NCBI RefSeq assembly: GCF_000517545.1
Contig: NZ_BAIV01000001.1
Span: 1-64,000 of the forward strand
Length of the DNA stretch: 64,000 nt
Origin: Bacteroides reticulotermitis JCM 10512
GTDB taxonomy: Bacteria; Bacteroidota; Bacteroidia; Bacteroidales; Bacteroidaceae
Reading direction: 5' to 3'
Under the pieces are notes generated by a model that did no database searches, was not told the DNA's origin, and worked only from the letters and a program-made list of their open reading frames with translations. The translations under genes were made by a program, and so were the position numbers. Below, in pieces: positions 1 to 7,093 of this stretch. The first letter of the stretch is position 1. Each line of letters starts with the position of its first letter.

Positions 1-207
1 GAACTTCGAATATACCTTAATGGCACCTATCAGCCCCACAATAGCCCCTGCCGCATATATCAACTTGGTGGCGGGGTCAAAATAACCGGTAAGCATGGAT
101 GTGGCCTTTGTTATACCGGCACTTCCGTCCCCTTCGGCATAGGCACCCAAGGTGGAAACAGCTATTCATGCGATAAGAGCAACCGTCTTTTTAAAATGTC
201 TTTTCAT
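1..207 (-). pseudogene. traE: TraE-like conjugal transfer protein (DUF4134), partial, internal TGA
   Basis: The leftward frame from ATG at 207 runs to the window edge (69 codons seen). It has a basic start, a hydrophobic signal segment, then GDGSAGITKAT, a PATKLIYAAGAI segment and VGLIGAIKVYSKF. This is the pattern of the small two-helix Bacteroidales TraE/DUF4134 inner-membrane proteins of the mating apparatus (family knowledge). Codon 14 is TGA (166-168) inside the signal segment, where Trp or another hydrophobic residue would fit; the frame is otherwise clean. It follows traD and the octapeptide ORF array on the same strand. Either a real nonsense mutation or a consensus error; one of seven such TGA codons in the transfer genes. 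Confidence 0.75.
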
Positions 208-311
208 ATACAATCTAATTTTTTAATGTGAATAAAAACCTTGTTTCAAACAAACCGCAGGAAGTTTCCTGCCTGCGGATTTGTCCTTGCAACCACGATG
301 TCTTTTTAGGA

Positions 312-338
312 TCAACCTGAGTCATAGTAACCAATCAT
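312..338 (-). CDS. Micro-ORF 4, octapeptide MIGYYDSG
   Basis: ATG ATT GGT TAC TAT GAC TCA GGT TGA. It has the best ribosome-binding sequence of the four (GGAGGT, about six bases before the ATG). It is the unit nearest traE. Confidence 0.45.
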   Translation of the reverse strand: MIGYYDSG

Positions 339-401
339 AGATACCTCCGTTTTTAAGGGGTTAATCACTCTTTTAATGTTCGCTCCGGTAAAGGGTAAGG
401 A

Positions 402-428
402 TCAACCGGAATCATAGAAGCCTCTCAT
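402..428 (-). CDS. Micro-ORF 3, octapeptide MRGFYDSG
   Basis: ATG AGA GGC TTC TAT GAT TCC GGT TGA. An AGGAAG tract lies upstream of the ATG. Sequence after the TGA-TCC diverges from the other units, so conservation stops at the stop codon. Confidence 0.4.
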   Translation of the reverse strand: MRGFYDSG

Positions 429-489
429 ATATCTATATCTTCCTTTTAACAGGTTATACACTACGTTTCAAGAACCCGTCCTGCCCGGA

Positions 490-516
490 TCAACCGGAGT
501 CAAAGAAATCTATCAT
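490..516 (-). CDS. Micro-ORF 2, octapeptide MIDFFDSG
   Basis: ATG ATA GAT TTC TTT GAC TCC GGT TGA. Same length and C-terminal D-S-G as its neighbours, with Phe-Phe in place of Tyr-Tyr. Only a weak purine-rich tract precedes the ATG. Confidence 0.4.
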   Translation of the reverse strand: MIDFFDSG

Positions 517-570
517 GCTTTTTCGTCTTTTTAGGTTATACATTCTGTTTTAAAACTCGCTGCACCCGGA

Positions 571-597
571 TCAACCGGAATCATAATACTGTCTCAT
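571..597 (-). CDS. Micro-ORF 1, octapeptide MRQYYDSG
   Basis: ATG AGA CAG TAT TAT GAT TCC GGT TGA. First of the four units in transcription order, 20 bp after the traD-like stop. An AAGGAAT tract lies immediately upstream. Translation is not proven. Confidence 0.4.
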   Translation of the reverse strand: MRQYYDSG

Positions 598-616
598 ATT
601 CCTTACTTGTTCTATT

Positions 617-1369
617 TTATTGGGGCACATGCTCCGTAATATCAAATTCCCGGAGAATGTCGTCCCTATTCTTTCCAGTCAATAAATGGGGTTCACCCCG
701 GTCTACATACAAACGCATATAGCGTTTCAGTTTATCGCTGCTTCCCAAGACGCTCGCCTGCAGTACCCTTTCCATGTTCGTGCCTTCCAGCTTTTGGAAA
801 GTCTGCCGGGCCTGTTCCTGTTCCGCTTCCGTAAGTTCGTCCGATGCCATTGCTTTCTCAATCATATCCATATCGTCAAAGGTGACACCGGTTGCCCGGT
901 GGGGATTGCTCCGCTGTACGTATCCCGTAATCTCGTAGCGTTCGGGAATCTCCTCTTTTTCTTCACCGGAAGAAGGAGAGGGCTCCTGCATATAATCAAT
1001 TTCAGGATAATTCAGTTTTTGAAAAAGAGCCGGAACTTCCGGGAATTTCGTATTCTTATCAAGGGGTTCGTGTACTCGGAGAACCGGCTCTGTTTTCTTT
1101 TCGGGAGTAAAGGTATCACTCTTTTCTATGCCTGATTCAGGCTGTCCGCTATTGTCATCTATTGTCAGTGAATGTCGCATTTGGTATCGGCTTTTGCCTA
1201 TTATTCCCGCCTGAGACGGAGCAATTGCCGGATGGATGGCGGCAGGTGCAGTCCGACGTTCCTTCTTGTCCTTTCTGCCTCTCCATGTGAAAATGCTGCC
1301 TGTATGCACATACTTTTCAATGCTCAGGTAAGAGGCATAGATGAACAGGATAATAAAAAGGTATTCCAT
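617..1369 (-). CDS. traD: TraD-like conjugal transfer protein
   Basis: 250 aa. One hydrophobic N-terminal segment (about residues 3-17) is followed by a basic patch, a long low-complexity polar linker (residues 35-140, rich in Pro/Glu/Ser) and a helical C-terminus. It lies directly downstream of a DUF3408 gene and upstream of traE, which is the traA-B-C-D-E order of Bacteroidales transfer operons. The name rests on position and overall look rather than on a diagnostic motif. A 10-bp-phased GTC array (1144-1177) lies inside the coding sequence. Reading frame intact. Confidence 0.6.
   Translation of the reverse strand: MEYLFIILFIYASYLSIEKYVHTGSIFTWRGRKDKKERRTAPAAIHPAIAPSQAGIIGKSRYQMRHSLTIDDNSGQPESGIEKSDTFTPEKKTEPVLRVHEPLDKNTKFPEVPALFQKLNYPEIDYMQEPSPSSGEEKEEIPERYEITGYVQRSNPHRATGVTFDDMDMIEKAMASDELTEAEQEQARQTFQKLEGTNMERVLQASVLGSSDKLKRYMRLYVDRGEPHLLTGKNRDDILREFDITEHVPQ
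1144..1177 (+). repeat. 10-bp phased GTC array inside traD
   Basis: GTCC, GTCA, GTCA and GTCG start at 1144, 1154, 1164 and 1174, exactly 10 bp apart. Three more arrays with the same phase lie at 2693, 54270 and 63140, all in the transfer region. This one is within coding sequence, so codon constraint could contribute, but the exact spacing matches the non-coding copies. Confidence 0.55.
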
Positions 1370-1373
1370 GTCC

Positions 1374-1786
1374 TTATGATTTTAGTGATTGGTAATACTT
1401 CTCCAGCACAGCGTTTATCAATCCGCCGTTCTCTTCGAAATGATGTGCCAGCACCTGGTTTACAAAACCGGCTACGGTCACCTCGCCACGTCCCACCGCC
1501 CATACCAAGGAAGAGATGCGGCGATGCAGGTCGGCATCGATATGCAATGATTTACGGGATTTGGTCCTGACCGTATTCAGGAAGGATGCCCTGTAAGCGT
1601 CGATTTCCCCGGTGGTAAAGACCGGAGCTTCGCTACTCCCGGCAATCTCCTCTGCCGTATCCTCCGGCTTAGGGGATACACTCGTTGCAGGGGAGTCCGG
1701 TCGTATCGTCCCTTTCCTGGCGACAATATCCAATATGGCCTTCTCATCAATGCTCCGAGGGTCAAATTTCTTTTTTCCGCTGTCCA
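1374..1786 (-). CDS. DUF3408 family conjugal transfer protein
   Basis: 137 aa from the ATG at 1786 (MDSGKKKFD). A longer frame back to 1838 exists, but it would overlap the traA end and adds an unlikely leader. The N-terminal half is a charged linker. The C-terminal half has the look of the DUF3408 family (KSRKSLHIDADLHRRISSLV, then a Gly-Glu-Val-Thr-Val turn and AGFVNQVLAHH), a ribbon-helix-helix-like fold common in Bacteroidales traB/traC-position genes. It starts 12 bp after the ParA-like gene stops and ends 4 bp before traD, so the three are co-transcribed. Probably DNA-binding or partition accessory; role inferred. Confidence 0.7.
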
Positions 1787-1798
1787 TAATTCCTTTTA

Positions 1799-2577
1799 TT
1801 ATAAGGTATGGGAGGCATCCAGATGTGTTACGGCACATAACTCCTCTATCAGTTCACAGAGACCCGAACCTTTTATCTGGCGGTTGTCGGGAGGGAACAG
1901 TGTGGAACGGAAGATACTGTTCTTCAGGGAGCTCAACTCCTTGTTATAGCGTTTGGTATCCGGTATCCGTGACTCCAGCAGGTGTAACTCCGCTTTTTGT
2001 ATGACACGGTTCCAGGACTCGTAGCTTTCTGTCCGTTCACGCTTGTCGACCATGTTCCAGAAAAGATAGATGCCTTTCAGGTTACAGTTGTGCCTGGCAA
2101 TCAGTTCTTCCTCCACCACCTCGGCAAACTGGAGGGAACTCTGCATGACGACATTATCGGCCTTTAGGGGGATGAAAATGTAATCTATTGCGGAAATGGT
2201 ATGGACAACCCCTTCGCTGCGGAGGTTCCCGGAAGGTCGAACAGTACGACATCAAAGACGGCATCCTGCTCTTCGATGTAGCGGTACAGGTCTTCTATCG
2301 CTTTCTCCGGATTGCTTTTGATTACCGGATAGGAACGTTTCCGGATTTGTTCATGCTGCCGGTAGAGGGCCACTTTGAGAAAATCACTTTCCTGCACGCT
2401 TTCTATGTCCCGGTCACGCATCCGGGAGATGCTGTGCTGGGGGGAGTCGCAATCCACGACACCCACCTTCAAACCTTTCTGGTAGTGAAGGATACTGGCC
2501 ACCAGAACTGTGAAGGCAGACTTTCCGACTCCTCCTTTCTGGCTGGCAAAGGCAATTAATAACGGTTCTTTTTTCAT
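1799..2577 (-). pseudogene. traA: TraA: ParA/MinD-type ATPase, one-base frameshift
   Basis: Begins MKKEPLLIAFASQKGGVGKS, a deviant Walker A motif (KGGVGKS, residues 14-20). VGVVDCDSPQHS and DVVLFDLPGT follow as Walker A' and B, so this is a ParA-family ATPase. It is the first gene of the transfer operon in CTnDOT-type elements, where such a protein is called TraA. The frame breaks in the C run at 2209-2212: restoring one base joins it to the downstream frame (LKADNVVMQSSLQFAEVVEE..., stop at 1799) for about 259 aa, the usual ParA size. Loss of one base in a homopolymer is the simplest account. Confidence 0.85.
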
Positions 2578-2827
2578 ACGCTTTCTTTATATAATCAGAT
2601 AAAAATATAATGCTGTAAAACTGTAATGCTTATAATTGTATATCGTTCTACACTGCAAAAGAAAGGAATGCCGGGAAAAGATGAAATACCCTGTCACGGA
2701 TAGTCATGGATAGTCAGGAATTGACAGGAGGAAACGCCGTCAGGCAGACAGGAAAGGTTGCAATGAAAAAAGAAAAATCCCTGCCTCATCTTTGAAGCAG
2801 GGACTAATAATAAAGGAGCGATACCGG
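2578..2827. other. Gap between traA and the amidoligase operon
   Basis: About 250 bp without a credible gene. It holds the GTCA array and presumably the traA promoter. No other structure recognised. Confidence 0.5.
2693..2726 (+). promoter_or_regulatory. 10-bp phased GTCA array upstream of traA
   Basis: GTCA at 2693, 2703 and 2713, then GACA at 2723, each exactly 10 bp apart (one helical turn). It lies about 115 bp upstream of the traA start, in the gap between traA and the amidoligase operon. It looks like an iterated operator for a protein binding one face of the helix. The binding protein is unknown. Confidence 0.55.
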
Positions 2828-3055
2828 TTACCGGACGTAACCGGCGGCTTGCAAGTCCGTCAGGAAATGTTCAGGGGTATCGGTGGCAACTGACACGCCA
2901 TGCAGCTCCCCGTAACGCCGGGCAAAGTTCTCCATATACTCCTGATCCGTGCAATCATAGTCGAACCGGCTCCCCTCACGGAGCAGCCGGACGAACTCTT
3001 CCGGGCTGGCGGCGGTTATCTGACCGCCATCCAGCAAATGATAAGTCTGTATCAT
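2828..3055 (-). CDS. Small conserved-looking protein, amidoligase operon
   Basis: 75 aa, acidic (MIQTYHLLDG...LQAAGYVR). Its ATG overlaps the amidoligase stop by four bases (ATGA), so translational coupling is likely. No catalytic motif, signal peptide or membrane segment is seen. Its place as third gene of a tight three-gene set suggests a partner or substrate-handling role for the amidoligase, but that is inference. Confidence 0.65.
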   Translation of the reverse strand: MIQTYHLLDGGQITAASPEEFVRLLREGSRFDYDCTDQEYMENFARRYGELHGVSVATDTPEHFLTDLQAAGYVR

Positions 3056-3786
3056 ACCGCTAACTTTTTAGTTCTAAGTTTAAAAAATAATTTCTGTTTC
3101 CCGTCCAGGAAGGGTAACTCCTCCAATGTCATCCGGCTGGGAAGGCTGGATCTTTTCGCAAAGGTAATTAATCCGTTCAAGAACCGGATCCAATTCTCCA
3201 TCTTTGTGAAATTGGTCGTACCGGAATGCTGGCGGAACTCAACGGTCCGGTGCCTAGAATAAGCCTCAAAATTGACCTTGTGGTATCGGTCATTATTAAA
3301 GACCTCCCGCAGGCCGTCTATCGTCCTTACCGATTTGATTCTCTCGTCGGAAACACCGGAGAGGGTTTTGCAGTAGGTATTGTTCCGGCGTGTCCTTGGC
3401 ATAAAGGCATCAATCAGGTGTTCGAGATGCTTGTAGGTCAAAGTCAGATTCTTCCAGGTGTCCAGATTGAAACCAGCCGCATCCATATGGACATGGAACC
3501 CGCAACTGTCATTCACTTTTGCATTACAGATGTCAAGCACCCAGCATACCGTTTCCAGCTCTTTCAGGCCATTCTCACCCACCAGTATCGGGCTGACCAG
3601 CTCGAAAGTATTATTTCCCTGCAGGCTGCTGTCCGTCACCAGCTTCCAATGATCCCTGGTCGTGTGGTTATAACCCTCAACGGCAACATGGATACCGGCC
3701 TCCCTCAATTCGCGTGCCAGTCTTTCCATATTACAGTTATAGGCTTCAATCTCAATACCGAACTTGTGGGTGAAGGTGTAATCCAT
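3052..3786 (-). CDS. Putative amidoligase (Amidoligase_2 type)
   Basis: 244 aa. Motifs of the glutamine-synthetase-like amidoligase fold are visible: FGIEIEAYN near the N-terminus (metal-binding Glu pair), NTFELVSPIL around residue 75, CGFHVHMDA around 120 and RHRTVEFRQHSGT around 195. Such enzymes form amide bonds using ATP, often on peptides (family knowledge). Its start overlaps the upstream small gene (TGATG) and its stop overlaps the downstream one (ATGA), so all three are probably made together. Substrate unknown. Confidence 0.85.
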   Translation of the reverse strand: MDYTFTHKFGIEIEAYNCNMERLARELREAGIHVAVEGYNHTTRDHWKLVTDSSLQGNNTFELVSPILVGENGLKELETVCWVLDICNAKVNDSCGFHVHMDAAGFNLDTWKNLTLTYKHLEHLIDAFMPRTRRNNTYCKTLSGVSDERIKSVRTIDGLREVFNNDRYHKVNFEAYSRHRTVEFRQHSGTTNFTKMENWIRFLNGLITFAKRSSLPSRMTLEELPFLDGKQKLFFKLRTKKLAV

Positions 3787-3986
3787 CAGGGTGGTGCTGC
3801 CCTGTTCAGCAAGACTCCACCTTCTCTTTCAAGCATTTTCTTCTCAACATTATATACAAAACCATAGTTGCCACGTGTCACCAAATCGGCAATTTCCCTG
3901 CGCATCAGGCCCAGACGGAGCAGCTGCTCAATCTTGCTCGTCTTGGTGGTACTCTGTTCTAAGATATTTCTAACTTGTTCGTTCAT
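3786..3986 (-). CDS. Small helical protein upstream of amidoligase
   Basis: 66 aa. Residues 15-50 (KIEQLLRLGLMRREIADLVT, then GNYGFVYNVEKKM) look like a resolvase- or sigma-type helix-turn-helix, so it may be a small DNA-binding regulator. The C-terminus is short and unstructured (GVLLNRAAPP). Its stop codon overlaps the amidoligase start. A small protein encoded directly before an amidoligase could alternatively be the modified peptide; the sequence does not decide. Confidence 0.6.
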   Translation of the reverse strand: MNEQVRNILEQSTTKTSKIEQLLRLGLMRREIADLVTRGNYGFVYNVEKKMLEREGGVLLNRAAPP

Positions 3987-4268
3987 AGCTTTTTATCCTT
4001 TATTATTATACCACTAAGGTAGCATAATAAACCCACATGTCATAGTATTAGAAGCCTTATTGTCAGACTGTTAGCTTAGTTTAGCTAAGGCTAAATACCC
4101 TTATTTTATGTATCCGATTATAACATTGCAGCAATCTACAAGGACAGCAATACAGCAATCTACAGTTCAGGGAACCTGTCTTTTTTTCTCATCGTTTCCC
4201 CGGTTAGGGAGATTAGATAATTATGCTTATTTTTGTGCATTGAAAACTTAACCCGTAACGAATAGATT
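3987..4268. other. Divergent intergenic region
   Basis: Lies between the leftward amidoligase operon and the rightward phosphodiesterase. It has an imperfect inverted repeat around TTAGCTTAGTTTAGCTAAGG and a twofold direct repeat of CAGCAATCTACA (4130-4165). A related GCAATCTACAGTTC recurs near 5168. Confidence 0.4.
4228..4235 (+). promoter_or_regulatory. Bacteroides -7 promoter element (TATTTTTG)
   Basis: TATTTTTG matches the TAnnTTTG -7 consensus of Bacteroides housekeeping promoters. It sits 34 bp before the phosphodiesterase ATG. A clear -33 box is not seen. Confidence 0.4.
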
Positions 4269-4809
4269 ATGATGAAATACCTGATTGTGTCCGACATACA
4301 TGGCTCGTTACCGGCACTGGAACAAGTGCTGGCATTTTACAGGGAGCAGCAATGCGGAATGCTTTGTATTTTGGGAGATATCCTGAATTATGGTCCCCGG
4401 AACGGGATACCTCAAGGACTTGACCCGAAAGATCGCAGAACGTCTCAATGCGATGGCCGGTGAGATTGTCGCCATCCGTGGAAACTGTGATTCGGAGGTG
4501 GACCAGATGCTGCTGGACTTTCCCATCCTGTCCGATTACACCCTGTTGGTGGATAATGGAAAACGTTTCTTTCTCACCCACGGACATATCTACAATGAGG
4601 ACAGACTGCCGAAGGGAAGGTTCGATTGTCTTTTTTATGGTCACACCCACCGGTGGAAACTTGAACGGACTGAGCATACAGCGGTCTGCAATACCGGCTC
4701 CATCACTTTCCCGAAGGACGGGAACATGCCAACATTCGCTATTTACTGTGACGGTACGGTATCCGTTCACCGGCTGGACGGCAGCAGGCTCAAGGAACTT
4801 TCTCTCTGA
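4269..4809 (+). pseudogene. YfcE-like phosphodiesterase/metallophosphatase, frameshifted
   Basis: Calcineurin-like metallophosphoesterase: SDIHGS (residues 8-13), GDILNYGPRNGIPQG, IRGNCDSEVDQML, LTHGHIYNEDRLP and FYGHTHRW give the metal-binding Asp/His/Asn set. The PRNxxP and RGNCDSEVDQMLL stretches closely match E. coli YfcE as remembered. The frame changes in the A run near 4431: the family has two more bases there (PKKIAERLN), restoring about 180 aa against 184 for YfcE. Probably acts on small phosphodiesters; role in the element unknown. Start could be 4269 or 4272 (ATGATG). Confidence 0.8.
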
Positions 4810-5756
4810 TGGGGAATGTATAATAACAGCCTATTATAATTGTAGCCTTTTATAATTGCTTATCCATTATACAAATATAGCAATATCCAAAACGCCAATT
4901 ATTCAGTTGTCACTGTGTAACATTCCAAGAGACTACAGATATAATAGTATTCGGATTATCCGATTATCAAAATATTCAGTTCTCTGAATATTCAATTATC
5001 ACGAAAAAGAAGCCATCTGATGTGTCGGATAATCGTAGAATGCTCTACTATTACAGGAAGCTACAGCCTATTCCGCCTCCGGAATATTGGTAAAAAACGC
5101 CAACTTTCCTGAAGAAGCAGACCGAAATCGGGAGAGGTTGCCATCGGGAGGGAGGCACCAGTCGGGGCAATCTACAGTTCTACTTAAAAACGTTGTCCCC
5201 GTAGAGGGGACAGCAAGTTGTGTTTTCGTTAAACGAAAACGGAACGGTTTAACGGCATCTTGCCGCCAACCATTCCTCTCAGAATATACTCCGAAGTCGC
5301 ATGAAAACGGAAAGACATACATTAAAAATAATAATCTTATGTTGATATTATAAGAACACGACTTATGTTGACACTGCCACAAACCATGCTTGCTGATTGG
5401 TTGTCATTTACTTGTATATTTTTAAAGGTGAATCAGTCTATCGAAAAAAAAACAGGATATTTAACTGTTTGGGGAATAGGAAAATGTCCACTATCCCCAA
5501 ATACAATAAACAAAAAACATGTAATAATCGGAAGGGGGTAAAGAATACAATGAATAGTGTACTCCTAAAGATGTCCAACTAGGTATATCTATTTTAGGAA
5601 CATAATATTGAATTAAAAAACACGTAGGCGTAAATCATGTTTTTGATAATCATTATTTCTATTTACTAACGTACAAGTCTCTTTTATCTTAGGGGGATTT
5701 TAAACCTGCATCGTACTATTACTGAATGATAATAGTAAAGAATCAAAAGTATAAAA
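4810..5756. other. CTn/PUL junction, no recognised gene
   Basis: About 950 bp between the last transfer-side gene and the first PUL gene. It is AT-rich and has several inverted repeats, the strongest at 5192-5240. An 88-codon frame (5087-5353) has no family resemblance and is opposed by an equally long antisense frame, so it is not called. The leader of the GH88 gene must lie at the right end. Confidence 0.5.
5192..5240. repeat. Two adjacent strong hairpins at the CTn/PUL junction
   Basis: TGTCCCC-GTAGA-GGGGACA (5194-5212, extendable by G-T wobble) is followed nine bases later by the palindrome GTTTTCGTTAAACGAAAAC (5222-5240, nine-base arms around one A). Neither is followed by a T-run, so these are not ordinary terminators. 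They could be an RNA regulatory structure or a recombination/transposition end. Confidence 0.5.
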
Positions 5757-6980
5757 ATGAATATAAAGAATTTATTGAGTTGCATGACTTTGAGTTTGTT
5801 TGTTTCCTGTACAGCTGGAGATAATTTTGATGTGGATAAAGCACTTAATTACTGCGATACGCAGGTGCATAGAACCTTGAATGAGTTGAGAGCAGCCGGT
5901 AAAGGGGAAATAGATTATACTATGATGCCACGTAATATAGAAGATAGTTTGCATACGTGGCATTCCAGAAAAATAAATAGAGAAGAATGGTGCGGTGGTT
6001 TTTGGCCTGGTATTTTATGGTATGACTATGAATACACACATAATACTGAAATCAAGAAAGAAGCGGAAAGATTTACAGCCTCTTTAAAATCCATATCTGA
6101 GATGTCGGCATTCGACCATGATCTGGGATTCCTCATTTTTTGCAGTTATGGTAATGCATATCGATTGACAAGAAACGAGGAGTACAAAAAAATCATATTG
6201 AATGCTGCGGATACATTAGCGACCCTTTTTCAGCCTCAAGTAGGAACCTTTCTTTCTTGGCCACGCAATGTTGGAATGTTGGGAGGATATAATACTATTA
6301 TGGATAATATGATGAATCTTGAGATACTGTTTTGGGCAGCAAAAAATGACGGAAATCCTTATTTGTTTGATTTTGCAGTAGAACATGCGGATAAAACCAT
6401 GAAACACGCTTTCAGACCAGATTATACTTCCTATCATGTTGTTGTTTATGATACGTTAACAGGAAAGTTTCTTCGTGGTGGTACACATCAAGGGTATTCG
6501 GATGACAGTATGTGGGCAAGAGGGCAAGCATGGGCTATATATGGTTATACAATGGTTTACCGTGAAACTAAAGATTTCAAGTATTTGGAGTTTGTGCAAC
6601 AAGTCGCAGATACCTATTTGAGAAGATTACCGAATGATTATATTCCATATTGGGATTTCAATGACCCTGCTATTCCTAACGCACCCCGTGACGCTTCGGC
6701 TGCCTGTGTGGTAGCTTCCGCCTTGCTAGAATTATCTACTTATGTGACAGAAGAAAAAAAAACACACTATAAAAATGCCGCAGTAAAAATGCTTAAAGAA
6801 CTGAGTTCCGCCAATTACCAAAGTAGAAATGGCAAACCGTCATTCCTACTTCATTCTACCGGACATTTACCAGCTGGTTCGGAAATAAATGCCTCCATCA
6901 TTTATGCGGACTATTACTATATTGAAGCTTTGTTAAGGTTGAAACGAATAGAAGAAAAAACTTTTCCGAAATACCGATAA
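5757..6980 (+). CDS. GH88 unsaturated glucuronyl hydrolase, lipoprotein
   Basis: 407 aa. A lipoprotein-type signal ends at LFVSC (Cys18). The (alpha/alpha)6 barrel shows FDHDLGF (about residues 119-125) and DNMMNLEILFW (about 183), carrying the two Asp residues that act in GH88 enzymes. THQGYSDDSMWARGQAW and SEINASIIYADYYY are typical of the family. GH88 enzymes hydrate the double bond of delta-4,5-uronyl residues left by polysaccharide lyases (family knowledge). As first gene of a PUL with three lyase-like proteins, it should finish unsaturated oligosaccharides. GH105 is the main alternative, but the motifs favour GH88. Confidence 0.88.
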   Translation: MNIKNLLSCMTLSLFVSCTAGDNFDVDKALNYCDTQVHRTLNELRAAGKGEIDYTMMPRNIEDSLHTWHSRKINREEWCGGFWPGILWYDYEYTHNTEIKKEAERFTASLKSISEMSAFDHDLGFLIFCSYGNAYRLTRNEEYKKIILNAADTLATLFQPQVGTFLSWPRNVGMLGGYNTIMDNMMNLEILFWAAKNDGNPYLFDFAVEHADKTMKHAFRPDYTSYHVVVYDTLTGKFLRGGTHQGYSDDSMWARGQAWAIYGYTMVYRETKDFKYLEFVQQVADTYLRRLPNDYIPYWDFNDPAIPNAPRDASAACVVASALLELSTYVTEEKKTHYKNAAVKMLKELSSANYQSRNGKPSFLLHSTGHLPAGSEINASIIYADYYYIEALLRLKRIEEKTFPKYR

Positions 6981-7093
6981 TAGAGATGTACGACGATTTT
7001 ATAGAACAATATTGTTCAGTCAAATTTTGTTTGAAGAACTTTGTGTGCTTATCATTATTATACGTATATTCGCAATATAGATAAATTACAAAT

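Larger units (their letters stand above)
312..597 (-). repeat. Tandem array of four octapeptide ORF units upstream of traE
   Basis: Four degenerate units spaced 81, 88 and 90 bp apart each contain a core close to GGATCAACCGGAATCATA on the plus strand. Read leftward, every unit has an ATG followed by exactly eight sense codons and TGA-TCC, giving peptides of pattern M-x-x-[YF]-[YF]-D-S-G. The array fills most of the gap between the traD-like gene and traE. Synonymous differences (GAT/GAC, TCC/TCA) and conservative F/Y changes suggest that the peptide sequence is conserved. Function unknown. Confidence 0.7.

Noticed and set aside
312..597. CRISPR-like array upstream of traE
   Set aside because: Repeats are short, degenerate and spaced 81-90 bp, with conserved reading frames; no cas genes. 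Better explained as micro-ORF units.
686..2559. Several 120-150-codon plus-strand ORFs opposite traD, DUF3408 and traA
   Set aside because: They are antisense shadows of well-supported leftward genes and show no domain pattern.
3987..4268. oriT or attachment site in the divergent gap
   Set aside because: Only weak direct and inverted repeats; no nick-site or att core recognised, and mob genes are far away.
5087..5353. 88-codon ORF in the junction region
   Set aside because: No family resemblance, overlapping antisense ORF of similar length, and it runs through two strong hairpins.
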